A stretch of 64,000 bases of DNA from Bacillota bacterium (GTDB lineage Bacteria; Bacillota; Clostridia; DSM-8532), in the NCBI GenBank assembly GCA_023443745.1, contig JAEZTB010000058.1:356625-420624 (forward strand), in the 5' to 3' direction. The notes below the pieces were generated by a model, which was not told the origin of the DNA, searched no databases, and saw only the letters and a program-made list of their open reading frames with translations. Below are positions 53,382-62,618 of this stretch, one piece after another. Position numbers and translations under genes: made by a program. The number at the start of each line of letters is the position of its first letter. The first letter of the stretch is position 1.

Positions 53382-54686
53382 CTAATTTCTTAAATAGTTT
53401 TCAATTTCTCTATTGAATTTCATGAGAGCATCCTCCAGATTAAGATTATTGTTAATCATCCGAAAGATTTCTTTATCTGCCATATCCATGGCCTTATCAT
53501 ATTTTTGGAATCTTGGAGCAACAATTGATTCTTCAATAATCTGACTTAATGTGCTGGCATCAATTGTTTTTTCATCGCTTGAGCCGTTCTCAAAAATCAT
53601 ACTCTCTGCCTCATCAGATTCAACAATATTGCTTAATACGGGTACACCGTGAGAATATTTAAAAACATTCAGTTGGTTGGCATCATCTGAAGTCATGAAT
53701 TTTAAAAATGCCCAAGCTTCTTTTGTGTGCTTTGTTCTGGAGCTGATGGCCATAGAGAAATCCACCAATTCCGATGCATTCTTCCCATTTGGCCCTTTAG
53801 GAAGCTTTATGCATTCCCACTCAAAGCTGCTGTATACTTTTACCTTATAGGGGTAATATTTGTAGGCTCTGTAGGTCGAAAAAGGGAGTGGCGAAAAAGC
53901 AACCTTTCCGGATCCAAAGTCAACCTGCTTCGCCCCCTTGTTTAAATCATTCAGTTTCTTTATAAATTTCATTGATTCAAGAACATCGGGACTATTGAAC
54001 ATGGCCTTGGTACCGTTCTGATTAAATAATTGCTGGCCGTTTGTATAGACGGCATGCTTCCAGGTAAACCCCATGGTACCGAATTGATCCGGAATTCCGT
54101 CACCACTGGTATCCTTTGTAACTTTTTTACAGATATCATAGAATTCACTCCAAGCCCAATTATTTTCAGGCACCGGAATATTCTCATTCTGTAATAGGGT
54201 TTTATTGACAAACATCAAAATCGGTGAAACTTCGAAGGGCAATGCGTACTGCAAGCCATTCAGCTGACCCAATTTTACTGAATTACTGAACATATCATTG
54301 ATTTCAAAATTATCATCCCTTTCAACAAGGGAATCAATATTTTTTAGTATGCCAACTGATGCAAGGGTATTAAAGTCAGAGGAAAGAACAGCGAAAACAT
54401 CCGGTTCTTTTCCCTTTACTATTTTTTGGGCCAGCCACTCCGAGTAATCACTTTTTAGTGTCCCGCTTCGATATTTTATTTTTATGTTCGGAAACCTGCG
54501 TTCGAATTCAGCGATTGCTTCATCATAGATTCTATAACTTTGCCAACTCGGTACATCCCAATTACTTCCGGCAAATATGCCTAGTTCCAAAACAACGATT
54601 TCCGAATTCTTTTTATATGTAATGGCGGTTATGACAATTATTATTAATATAAAAGAGCTTATCAGCTTGCCCGCTTTCAGCTTCAA
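53382..54686 (-). CDS. Membrane-tethered extracellular solute-binding protein (family 1)
   Basis: The 434-residue protein has the SBP_bac_1 fold (EFERRFPNIKIKYRSG, GKEPDVFAVLSSDFNTLASVGILKNID, GLQYALPFEVSPILMFVNKTLL, AWAFLKFMTSDDANQ). Unlike transport SBPs it has no lipobox Cys: the N-terminal helix (SSFILIIIVITAITY) is followed directly by charged residues, so it should stay as an uncleaved anchor. TTG at 54686 has AGAGGTG at about 6 nt and is preferred to a GTG at 54695 that overlaps the ribosome-binding site. No family 1 permeases are encoded nearby. It sits right behind the kinase/regulator pair, so a co-sensor role is inferred. Confidence 0.85.
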   Translation of the reverse strand: MKLKAGKLISSFILIIIVITAITYKKNSEIVVLELGIFAGSNWDVPSWQSYRIYDEAIAEFERRFPNIKIKYRSGTLKSDYSEWLAQKIVKGKEPDVFAVLSSDFNTLASVGILKNIDSLVERDDNFEINDMFSNSVKLGQLNGLQYALPFEVSPILMFVNKTLLQNENIPVPENNWAWSEFYDICKKVTKDTSGDGIPDQFGTMGFTWKHAVYTNGQQLFNQNGTKAMFNSPDVLESMKFIKKLNDLNKGAKQVDFGSGKVAFSPLPFSTYRAYKYYPYKVKVYSSFEWECIKLPKGPNGKNASELVDFSMAISSRTKHTKEAWAFLKFMTSDDANQLNVFKYSHGVPVLSNIVESDEAESMIFENGSSDEKTIDASTLSQIIEESIVAPRFQKYDKAMDMADKEIFRMINNNLNLEDALMKFNREIENYLRN

Positions 54687-54697
54687 ACAAGTCACCT

Positions 54698-55369
54698 CTA
54701 TTCATCAATATCGTGTTTGGTAATTCCTGATTGTACCGCATAGATAGCAATTTGCGTTCTGTCTCTGAGGTTTAGCTTATTTAAAATACCGCTGATATAA
54801 TTTCTTACGGTACCCTCACTGAATTTTAGCTTATCTGTTATTTCTTTGTTTGACATTCCTATACCAATAAACTGAATGATTTTTAATTCGGTTTTATTAA
54901 AGATTTGTGTCAAGCCACTCTCATTTTTTGTTGTGTAGTCAGCTTGAGCCATTCGTGAGAAAAACTTAACAACTTTTGTGGCTATATTAGGGTTAATCAA
55001 TGAGCCTCCCTTATATACCGTTCTTATTGCTTCTACCAGTTCCTCAATGGAGATTCCTTTCAGAAGATAACCGCTTGCCCCATTTTTTAAAGAGTCATAG
55101 ACGTACTCATCATCATCAAAAGTAGTTAATATAATGATTTTTATACCGGGGTACTTCTCTTTTAGTATTTCAATGGTTTTAATCCCATCCAGTTCAGGCA
55201 TCCTGACATCCATTAAAATAATATCCGGTATACACTTCCTGACACTTGTTATAACTTCCCTTCCGTTGGAAACGGCACCTATAACCTTAATATCAGGTTT
55301 GTTGCTAAGCATAATTTCTATGCTCTGCCTGATCAACTCCTGATCCTCTGCTATCAATACTTTAATCAT
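54698..55369 (-). CDS. NarL/FixJ-family response regulator
   Basis: The 223-residue regulator has a receiver with phospho-acceptor D54 in IILMDVRMPELDG and K in GYLLKGISIEEL. A C-terminal LuxR-type helix-turn-helix follows (LTQIFNKTELKIIQFIGIGMSNKEITDKLKFSEGTVRNYISGILNKL). The ATG at 55369 overlaps the kinase stop as ATGA. It pairs with the kinase upstream and probably activates the fructan genes that follow on the same strand. Confidence 0.93.
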   Translation of the reverse strand: MIKVLIAEDQELIRQSIEIMLSNKPDIKVIGAVSNGREVITSVRKCIPDIILMDVRMPELDGIKTIEILKEKYPGIKIIILTTFDDDEYVYDSLKNGASGYLLKGISIEELVEAIRTVYKGGSLINPNIATKVVKFFSRMAQADYTTKNESGLTQIFNKTELKIIQFIGIGMSNKEITDKLKFSEGTVRNYISGILNKLNLRDRTQIAIYAVQSGITKHDIDE

Positions 55370-56694
55370 AGTGTCTTCCCCCATCTGATAGGAATTTCAG
55401 CTTTAATAGCAAACCCCTTATCTGCCATATTCAAAAACGCTACTCTTCCCTTCAGCATTTCAACCCTTTCTCTTATATGCTTTAAGCCAAACCCTTCATT
55501 GATTTTCGGGCAACCTACCCCGTCATCAGTAATCGATAGATGAATTATTCCATGAAGGTTTGTAATCAATATGTGAATATTTTCCGCGTTGGCATGTTTT
55601 ATCACATTTGTAATGCTTTCCTGAATGACCCTGTATAAGGTTTCTTCCTCATCCGCATCGAGTTTCGGTATTTCACCGTTTACCTGAAATCTGATGTTTA
55701 CCTTTGTATAACCTTTGAGGTCTTCACACAATTGTTGTATGGCAGGAATAAGGGAAAACCGCTCCAGTGCGTCAGGACGAAGCTCTCTTACCGACCGTCG
55801 TACATCTAAAAGCCCTTTTTTAGCAAGCTGTGATATCTTCATCAACTGTACTTTTGTCTTTGCAACATCCCAGTTGATTAATTCCAGACAGGCTTCCAAA
55901 CCCGTAGAAATACCTGTTAATGTATGACCAATGGTGTCATGTATCTCTCTTGCAAGTCTGTTTCTTTCTTTAATTCTGGCCATCTCCTCAGACTTCATGT
56001 TGTATTCCTGAAGCTTGATATTTGCTACCTTTAACTCCTCTGCGGTGACCGAAAGCTGTGTATATAAATTCTCGATTTCATTTTTCTTTTCTATCTGAGA
56101 TTGAATGATAGAAATCATAAAAAAGATAAAAAATATTTCATTCAATGAAGTAAATATATTTCTGATGCCAAAAATATAAAATCTTTCAGCTGTGGTATAG
56201 TAGTCAATAAAATCATTAATTGTAAATAATGCGAATTTGATTGAAAAAATATCATAATCTAAAATAATATACAGAATAATTGAGATAATCATGAAAAAAT
56301 ATTTTTTGTTTTTACCTTCAATGTATATGATGATATTGGCAATTACCAGCAGCAGGATTCCTTTATAAGACATGTTAAGAAAATACATAATGGCAATAGA
56401 TATGAAAAAATCGAATATACCCAGTAAAACAAGTATTGTTTGTCTGTCTTTAAAATATCGTTCTCTTATGAGGACATTAAAAAAAAGTAAAAATAAAAAA
56501 CAAATTGAAAAAAGAGGCACCTTCCAGGGTATTGTGGGCACGTACCTCACGGTCTCCAGGAATTGTCTGGCATTATTGGTGGAACATATAAGCTCGGTCG
56601 TATTATAAATAATAGCCGACATAAATAGAATAATAATAAAATTAGTGAAAAACATTATATTTCTGGAAATGCGCACAGTTTTAGCACTACTCAT
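55366..56694 (-). CDS. NarL-type sensor histidine kinase with polytopic N-terminus
   Basis: The 442-residue kinase has about six transmembrane helices (near 12-31, 60-77, 86-108, 112-126, 132-150 and 180-199) with very little extracellular sequence apart from about 30 residues after helix 1. A coiled linker, a HisKA_3 domain (H252 in LAREIHDTIGHTLTGI) and an ATPase with NVIKHANA and DDGVGC complete it. With almost no periplasm-like sensor of its own it may need an accessory protein, such as the tethered binding protein two genes downstream. It heads the fructan locus. A clear -35/-10 pair was not found upstream. Confidence 0.92.
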   Translation of the reverse strand: MSSAKTVRISRNIMFFTNFIIILFMSAIIYNTTELICSTNNARQFLETVRYVPTIPWKVPLFSICFLFLLFFNVLIRERYFKDRQTILVLLGIFDFFISIAIMYFLNMSYKGILLLVIANIIIYIEGKNKKYFFMIISIILYIILDYDIFSIKFALFTINDFIDYYTTAERFYIFGIRNIFTSLNEIFFIFFMISIIQSQIEKKNEIENLYTQLSVTAEELKVANIKLQEYNMKSEEMARIKERNRLAREIHDTIGHTLTGISTGLEACLELINWDVAKTKVQLMKISQLAKKGLLDVRRSVRELRPDALERFSLIPAIQQLCEDLKGYTKVNIRFQVNGEIPKLDADEEETLYRVIQESITNVIKHANAENIHILITNLHGIIHLSITDDGVGCPKINEGFGLKHIRERVEMLKGRVAFLNMADKGFAIKAEIPIRWGKTL

Positions 56695-56927
56695 ATCACT
56701 ACTGCCTTTAAGAGAACGTCAAAAATAAACGTTACTCTCCCTTTTCGAGTTAACATTTTTTATAGATCTTGGTAGCAAGCTGTTTTACATTATTTAACTT
56801 TTTAATATGGAATTGTTTTGGATACTGGCTTTAAAAGGTAAAATCATTTTAATACTTTTTTCAGGGAAAGTAAAGCAATTTGTGTATTTTTAAAATCATG
56901 CCACAAACCTTGGCCCGTAAACATGAA

Positions 56928-56959
56928 AAACCGGCCTTCAGATGTTTGAAGGCCGGTTT
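56928..56959 (-). terminator. Intrinsic terminator of purA
   Basis: A perfect 13-bp stem AAACCGGCCTTCA / TGAAGGCCGGTTT is followed on the minus strand by TTTTTC. The stretch 56695-57031 otherwise holds only the upstream region of the kinase gene and the repeat at 56974. Confidence 0.9.
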
Positions 56960-56973
56960 ACTTAAATTACGTG

Positions 56974-57015
56974 GTAAGGCTTGTTGTGCATTGCCTGCGG
57001 CAACGCATTCTATTC
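56974..57015 (+). repeat. Dispersed hairpin repeat, copy D (diverged)
   Basis: GTAAGGCTTGTTGTGCATTG is followed by a short stem and CAACGCATTCTATTCGG. It keeps the GGCTTGTTGTGC and GCATTCTATT blocks of copies B and C, and sits just after the purA stop codon. Confidence 0.45.
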
Positions 57016-57031
57016 GGCTATGCTTATATTA

Positions 57032-58312
<1,281 letters not shown>

Positions 58313-58329
58313 TTAACCGTACCTCCCGT

Positions 58330-58368
58330 AATAGAGTGCGATTCATCGCACAACATGCCTCGACCCAT
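58330..58368 (-). repeat. Dispersed hairpin repeat, copy C
   Basis: On the minus strand GGGTCGAGGCATGTTGTGCG is followed by ATGAATCGCACTCTATT; GTGCG and CGCAC form a hairpin. It ends about 12 nt before the purA ribosome-binding site, so it lies in the purA leader RNA. Compare 2937, 16763 and 56974. Confidence 0.6.
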
Positions 58369-58393
58369 TAGTCAAATTCACCTTTTTAGATTG

Positions 58394-58505
58394 GCCGACA
58401 CAAAAACTAAACTGTCCAAGATATGCATCTTTAGGATAAAAATGACCTTATTTTATGTTATCCAGTCGGCACTAATATTATATAGGGTATAAACTCTTTA
58501 TGCAA
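58394..58505 (-). promoter_or_regulatory. purA promoter and structured 5' leader
   Basis: TTGCAT (58505-58500), a 17-nt spacer and TATAAT (58482-58477) place the start near 58470, leaving a leader of about 155 nt. The first transcribed bases include GCCGAC (58470-58465), which can pair with GTCGGC (58399-58394). Inside, GGATAA (58463-58458) can pair with TTATCC (58439-58434). I could not match this to a known riboswitch. No U-run is seen inside it. Confidence 0.5.
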
Positions 58506-58534
58506 ATATTATCTTGGGGGACTATCTGCAGCAA

Positions 58535-58573
58535 CAAAAAACCCGCCGGTTCCTATTCGGTAAGCCAGCGGGT
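58535..58573 (-). terminator. Intrinsic terminator of galK
   Basis: On the minus strand ACCCGCTGG pairs with CCGGCGGGT (one G-U pair) across a 15-nt loop and is followed by T6. It lies about 40 nt after the galK stop. Confidence 0.85.
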
Positions 58574-58612
58574 CTGATTTTGGTATAGGTATTGCCCGGA
58601 ATTCAAGGAGTA

Positions 58613-59797
58613 TTAAAGGATTTCTCTGCCGCCCTCACCGATGTCCGACACATAAAAACTTGCTGCATAGCCGATTTCTTCTTCATAGGCCCGATTAACC
58701 CTGGAGATAAAGTCGTCAACTTTTTCATTTTTGACAAGGCTAACGGTACAGCCCCCGAAGCCTGCTCCGGTCATTCGTGAGCCCAGCACGCCTTCCGCTT
58801 TTCTCGCCTCATCTACCATGGTGTCCAATTCCTTGCCGGTTACCTCATAAAGATCCCGCAAAGAATCGTGAGATTGATTCATAAGCTTTCCAAAGAGATC
58901 AAGATTACCTTCCTTTAAAGCTTTAACTGAATCAAGCACCCTTTGGTCTTCATAAACCACATGCTTAACACGCTTCTTAATGGTTTCGTCCTCAATAAGA
59001 CCTTGATGCCGCCCAAAATCCGCACTCGTGACATCCCTTAAGCAGGTTGCCTCAGGAAGCGCTTTTTGAAGTATTTCAAGTCCAGCCTCACACTCGGCTC
59101 TTCGCTCATTATACTTGCCTTCTCCCAGGCTTCGCTTCTTGTTTGTATTGCCGATGACCAGGGAGTACCCTGAAAGCTTTAGCGGAACCCACTCAAAGGA
59201 AAGGTCACGGCAATCCAGGAAAATAGCATGATCCTTCTTGCCCATGGCTGATGCAAACTGATCCATAATGCCGCATTTAACACCGATAAAGTTGTGCTCG
59301 GCTTTTTGAGAGATAAGAGCCATTTGAACCTTGTCAACGGTTTTGTCTCTGCCATAGCCGTCATCACCCAGGCTTACCAATGCGATGGCGGTTGCAACCT
59401 CAATGGCGGCTGAGGAGGATAGACCGCTTCCCAAGGGCACCTTGTCTTCAAACATCAGATCGCAGCCCTTTAAGACATAGCCTGCCTTTTGGAGCTCGTC
59501 TGCAACCCCAAGCTGGTAGCTTCCCCAAGGTAATCCTTTATAGGCAGAGAGATGATCCAAGTCGGCCTCTACCATTTTCTCCAGGTCAGTTGCTATAAGA
59601 TTGATCTTGCGGTCAACCCTGGGTCTGGCCACGACTGTTGTAGCCAAGGTCAAAGCCGCCGGAAAAACAAAGCCGCCATTATAATCAGTGTGTTCTCCTA
59701 TCAGGTTAACACGGCCTGGGGAGGTAAAGAAACGGATACCTTCACCGGTACCGCCGAAATAGCCCATAAACTTTGAAGTAAGCATATTCTTGTTCAT
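58613..59797 (-). CDS. galK: Galactokinase
   Basis: The 394-residue GHMP kinase has the galactokinase signature GRVNLIGEHTDYNGG, the ATP loop PLGSGLSSSAAIEVA and the C-terminal motif GSRMTGAGFGGCTVSL. It phosphorylates galactose at C1 in the Leloir pathway. The ATG at 59797 has GGAGG at 9 nt; the longer upstream frame has no family similarity. It follows galT by 28 nt in the same operon. galE is not in the window. Confidence 0.96.
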   Translation of the reverse strand: MNKNMLTSKFMGYFGGTGEGIRFFTSPGRVNLIGEHTDYNGGFVFPAALTLATTVVARPRVDRKINLIATDLEKMVEADLDHLSAYKGLPWGSYQLGVADELQKAGYVLKGCDLMFEDKVPLGSGLSSSAAIEVATAIALVSLGDDGYGRDKTVDKVQMALISQKAEHNFIGVKCGIMDQFASAMGKKDHAIFLDCRDLSFEWVPLKLSGYSLVIGNTNKKRSLGEGKYNERRAECEAGLEILQKALPEATCLRDVTSADFGRHQGLIEDETIKKRVKHVVYEDQRVLDSVKALKEGNLDLFGKLMNQSHDSLRDLYEVTGKELDTMVDEARKAEGVLGSRMTGAGFGGCTVSLVKNEKVDDFISRVNRAYEEEIGYAASFYVSDIGEGGREIL

Positions 59798-59825
59798 TGC
59801 ATGGTTCCTCCTCAAAATCCTTCCT

Positions 59826-60809
59826 CTATCCTTCGGAAAGACCGTTCTTCTCCACAAATTTTCTATACGCTGCCCGCAGTTCTTCGGCCTTTTCCTCGGG
59901 AGCTGTGGGATTACAGTGAGCCCAGGCTCCGGTTTCACTGGATGCATTGAATTTCTGCTTTACGTCCGAGCGCATGGGTGGGAAAAATTCTATATGGAAA
60001 TGATACGTAAGGGAATAGTCGCCACTATTAACGGGCTCCTGATGCATACACATCATATACGGAAAGGGCTTGTCAAAGAGCGAATCCAGCATCCCGACTG
60101 TTTGTTTTATGGTTTTGGCAAGGTTATCCTTCTCCCTGTCATTAAACTGGGTGAGATTTTGCTTATGGCTTCTTTGGAAAATGTAAACCCCATAGGGATA
60201 CTCGGTAAAGAAGGGCAGTACCACCGAAAAGTCTTCATTTTCAAAGATGACCCGTTCTTTAAACGCTCTTTCCTCGGAGAGCATCCGGCAGATTAAGCAC
60301 TCGCCGGTTTTTTCATGATGCTCTTCGCAGGATTTCAGCTCCAATTCAAGCTTTTTGGGAATAAAAGAATATCCGTAAATTTGTCCATGAGGATGGGGCA
60401 TGGTTACACCAACCACCTCGCCACGGTTTTCAAAAATAAAAACATACTTGATCTTTTCATCCTGGCGCATAGCTTCAAAGCGTTCAATCCAGAGATCCAC
60501 AAGCTTTCTCATATGCTCATCTGATAATTCCGGCAGGGTAGCCGTATGTTTAGGCGAATAAAGGATGACCTCGCATTTGCCATAGGCGGGTGCCACCTTA
60601 AAAAAATCATTGGCAACATCATCGGGCTCGGGGGGATTTTGCATCAGTGCAGGGAAGTCGTTATCATATTCAGCCACCTCATAATCAGAGACCTTGCCGC
60701 TTGACGGACAAAAAGGACACCAATCCTTGGGCATTTGAGGCCGGTCCTGTCTATGTGAAGCAATCATTACCCAATCCTGTATAAGGGGGTGCCATCTTAG
60801 CTCTGCCAT
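59826..60809 (-). CDS. galT: Galactose-1-phosphate uridylyltransferase
   Basis: The 327-residue class I GalT has the N-terminal Cys pair WCPFCPSS, the nucleophile His in MPHPHGQIYGYSFIP, and the C-terminal domain with YPYGVYIFQRSHKQNL and the ligand motif TYHFHIEFFPP. It exchanges galactose-1-phosphate with UDP-glucose. It is the first gene of the galT-galK operon and is divergent from an AraC-family regulator. Confidence 0.96.
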   Translation of the reverse strand: MAELRWHPLIQDWVMIASHRQDRPQMPKDWCPFCPSSGKVSDYEVAEYDNDFPALMQNPPEPDDVANDFFKVAPAYGKCEVILYSPKHTATLPELSDEHMRKLVDLWIERFEAMRQDEKIKYVFIFENRGEVVGVTMPHPHGQIYGYSFIPKKLELELKSCEEHHEKTGECLICRMLSEERAFKERVIFENEDFSVVLPFFTEYPYGVYIFQRSHKQNLTQFNDREKDNLAKTIKQTVGMLDSLFDKPFPYMMCMHQEPVNSGDYSLTYHFHIEFFPPMRSDVKQKFNASSETGAWAHCNPTAPEEKAEELRAAYRKFVEKNGLSEG

Positions 60810-60884
60810 TTCAATCGTCCTTTCTAAAACGAGAAGTTACAAGGTTTTTGGGGGCCACTACTTGTTCTATGTTACCCTGATTTC

Positions 60885-60890
60885 ATTATA
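60885..60890 (-). promoter_or_regulatory. Putative galT -10 element
   Basis: TATAAT on the minus strand lies 75 nt before galT with no -35 match, as expected for an activator-dependent promoter. Several GTTAC motifs (near 60835, 60871, 60914) are spread through the gap and may be regulator sites. Confidence 0.45.
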
Positions 60891-60966
60891 GAATTGTATG
60901 ATGTGGGGGTAAATGTTACAATGTGAGTAGTTCATGTGTTTATGTTAACTGCAGAGGGTGGGCAAT

Positions 60967-61797
60967 GTGCTCGAAAAATACACTATTTCTAAAAAAGATA
61001 ATACAGATTTGAATGTCTATAGATGTGGTTTTGAAGAATGCTCTCCCAGCCACACCTGGGGCCCCGGTGTTCGGGATCATTATATTGTTCATGTTATTTT
61101 ATCGGGTAAAGGATTTTTTACGCTTAATGGACAAACCCATACCCTTGAAGCCGGTCAGGGATTTTTAATCTGCCCCGGACAGATTGTCCGTTATGAGGCC
61201 GATAAAGCTCAGCCCTGGACTTATTCCTGGGTAGGTTTTCATGGCCTGAAAGCCGAATCCATTCTCAAAAAGGCCGGTCTTACCCTTCAAAGTCCCATCT
61301 TTCATTACTTAGAGGAGGAGGTTCTTACCAAAAGCCTCAATGACATGATTGCTGCAGCAAGAAATGAAAGTATTTCCGAGTTAATCCTTACAGGCTATCT
61401 CTATCTTTTCCTGGCCCATCTGGTTCAAAATCACAGCCGTGGGGCCTCCACAACCCATAAAATCATAAGCTCGGACCGCTATGTATCGAAGGCAATTGAA
61501 TACATCGAAAAGAATTATGCGGGGGATTTGTCGGTGGTCGATCTTGCCAAAGCCCTGAAAATTGATCGAAGCTATTTGTCGTCCTTATTTTCCCGGTATC
61601 TTGGTGTTTCACCGAGACAATTTATCATAGGCTATCGCATGGATAAGGCCTGCGAGCTTTTACAAAACGATCAGTTGAGTATTGGCGATGTCGCCAGATC
61701 GGTGGGATATGAAGATCCCCTTCAGTTTTCCAAAACCTTTCGAAAAACCAAAGGGGATTCACCTAGAAACCATCGTAGGTCTGGGAGTCATCCGTAA
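60967..61797 (+). CDS. AraC-family transcriptional regulator
   Basis: The 276-residue regulator has an N-terminal cupin sensor (HTWGPGVRDHYIVHVILSGKGFFTLNGQTHTLEAGQGFLI) and two C-terminal AraC helix-turn-helices (DLSVVDLAKALKIDRSYLSSLFSRYLGVSPRQFI and LSIGDVARSVGYEDPLQFSKTFRKTKG). GTG 60967 is chosen with AGAGGG upstream; a GTG three codons earlier overlaps that site. Because it is divergent from galTK, it probably activates that operon in response to galactose or a galactoside. Confidence 0.9.
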   Translation: MLEKYTISKKDNTDLNVYRCGFEECSPSHTWGPGVRDHYIVHVILSGKGFFTLNGQTHTLEAGQGFLICPGQIVRYEADKAQPWTYSWVGFHGLKAESILKKAGLTLQSPIFHYLEEEVLTKSLNDMIAAARNESISELILTGYLYLFLAHLVQNHSRGASTTHKIISSDRYVSKAIEYIEKNYAGDLSVVDLAKALKIDRSYLSSLFSRYLGVSPRQFIIGYRMDKACELLQNDQLSIGDVARSVGYEDPLQFSKTFRKTKGDSPRNHRRSGSHP

Positions 61798-61810
61798 TTG
61801 CTTTTGCAGT

Positions 61811-62494
61811 CTAGTAACCGCTGTTCGACTTTCCTACTCCGTTTACCAGCACATTCGTAGTAGAAGAACCTACTCCCAGCCTTTCAACTCCCATATCTAT
61901 ATAATGTTTAGCTGTTTCAAAATCCCGAATGCCGCCGGAAGCCTTGACACGGATCCGGCCCTTGGATGCCTCCAGCATGGCCTGAATGGCTTCGAAGGTA
62001 GCACCCTGGTTATGGAATCCTGTGGAAGTCTTGACAAAGTCGGCTCCCGCCTCAATACAAATCTCAGTGGTTCTCTTTATCTCTTCAACATTCAAAGTGC
62101 AGGTCTCAAAAATAACCTTAAGAAGAACACCTGCTTTTTTTGTTACATCCGATACAGCCTGTATATCCCTTTGTACCAGGTCCCACAAGCCCGATTTGAT
62201 AAAACCGAAGTTTGCTACCATATCAATTTCACTGAGGCCTTTAGAGACATAATTTGAAGCTTCAAATGCCTTTACCTCAGTGGGAACACAACCATGGGGA
62301 AAGGCCAGTACACAGCAGACATCAGTCTTGGTTCCTTTACAAAGGCTTACAGCCAATTCAATATCACAGGGTCTTACGCAGACCGTACGCGTAGAAAACG
62401 CCACACCCTCTAAAATAGCTTTTTTAGATTCCTCTTGCGTCATCTCGGGTTTTAAAATCGAATGATCAATGTAACGCGCAATATTAAACTCCAT
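61811..62494 (-). CDS. deoC: Deoxyribose-phosphate aldolase
   Basis: The 227-residue class I aldolase begins YIDHSILKPEMTQEE. It has CVLAFPHGCVPTEVKAFEA, the Schiff-base Lys in GADFVKTSTGF and the second active-site Lys in RVKASGGIRDF. It cleaves deoxyribose-5-phosphate to glyceraldehyde-3-phosphate and acetaldehyde. It completes the deoB-pdp route located 31 kb away. GGAGG precedes the ATG at 62494. It is a single gene converging on the AraC regulator with 13 nt between stops. Confidence 0.96.
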   Translation of the reverse strand: MEFNIARYIDHSILKPEMTQEESKKAILEGVAFSTRTVCVRPCDIELAVSLCKGTKTDVCCVLAFPHGCVPTEVKAFEASNYVSKGLSEIDMVANFGFIKSGLWDLVQRDIQAVSDVTKKAGVLLKVIFETCTLNVEEIKRTTEICIEAGADFVKTSTGFHNQGATFEAIQAMLEASKGRIRVKASGGIRDFETAKHYIDMGVERLGVGSSTTNVLVNGVGKSNSGY

Positions 62495-62544
62495 AACCTT
62501 TCCTCCTCTTTATTTATGATGCCCAGCTGACTATTAAATTAGTA

Positions 62545-62564
62545 TGGGGACGATTACGTCCCCA
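62545..62564. repeat. Short perfect hairpin at a composition boundary
   Basis: TGGGGACG-atta-CGTCCCCA, an 8-bp perfect stem without a T-run. It lies between deoC and the GC-richer SGNH gene. Confidence 0.5.
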
Positions 62565-62618
62565 CTAGCAAGCTCTATTCAAATTATAGGCCTATAAGAG
62601 CCCTTCTGTCAAATTAAG

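Noticed and set aside
61682..62257. Plus-strand 191-codon ORF overlapping the AraC gene and deoC
   Set aside because: It is an alternate frame of two well-identified genes and has no recognisable product.
62545..62564. GGGGACG hairpin as a terminator of the SGNH gene
   Set aside because: No T-run on either strand. It lies beyond the 3' end of the SGNH gene but could equally be a repeat.
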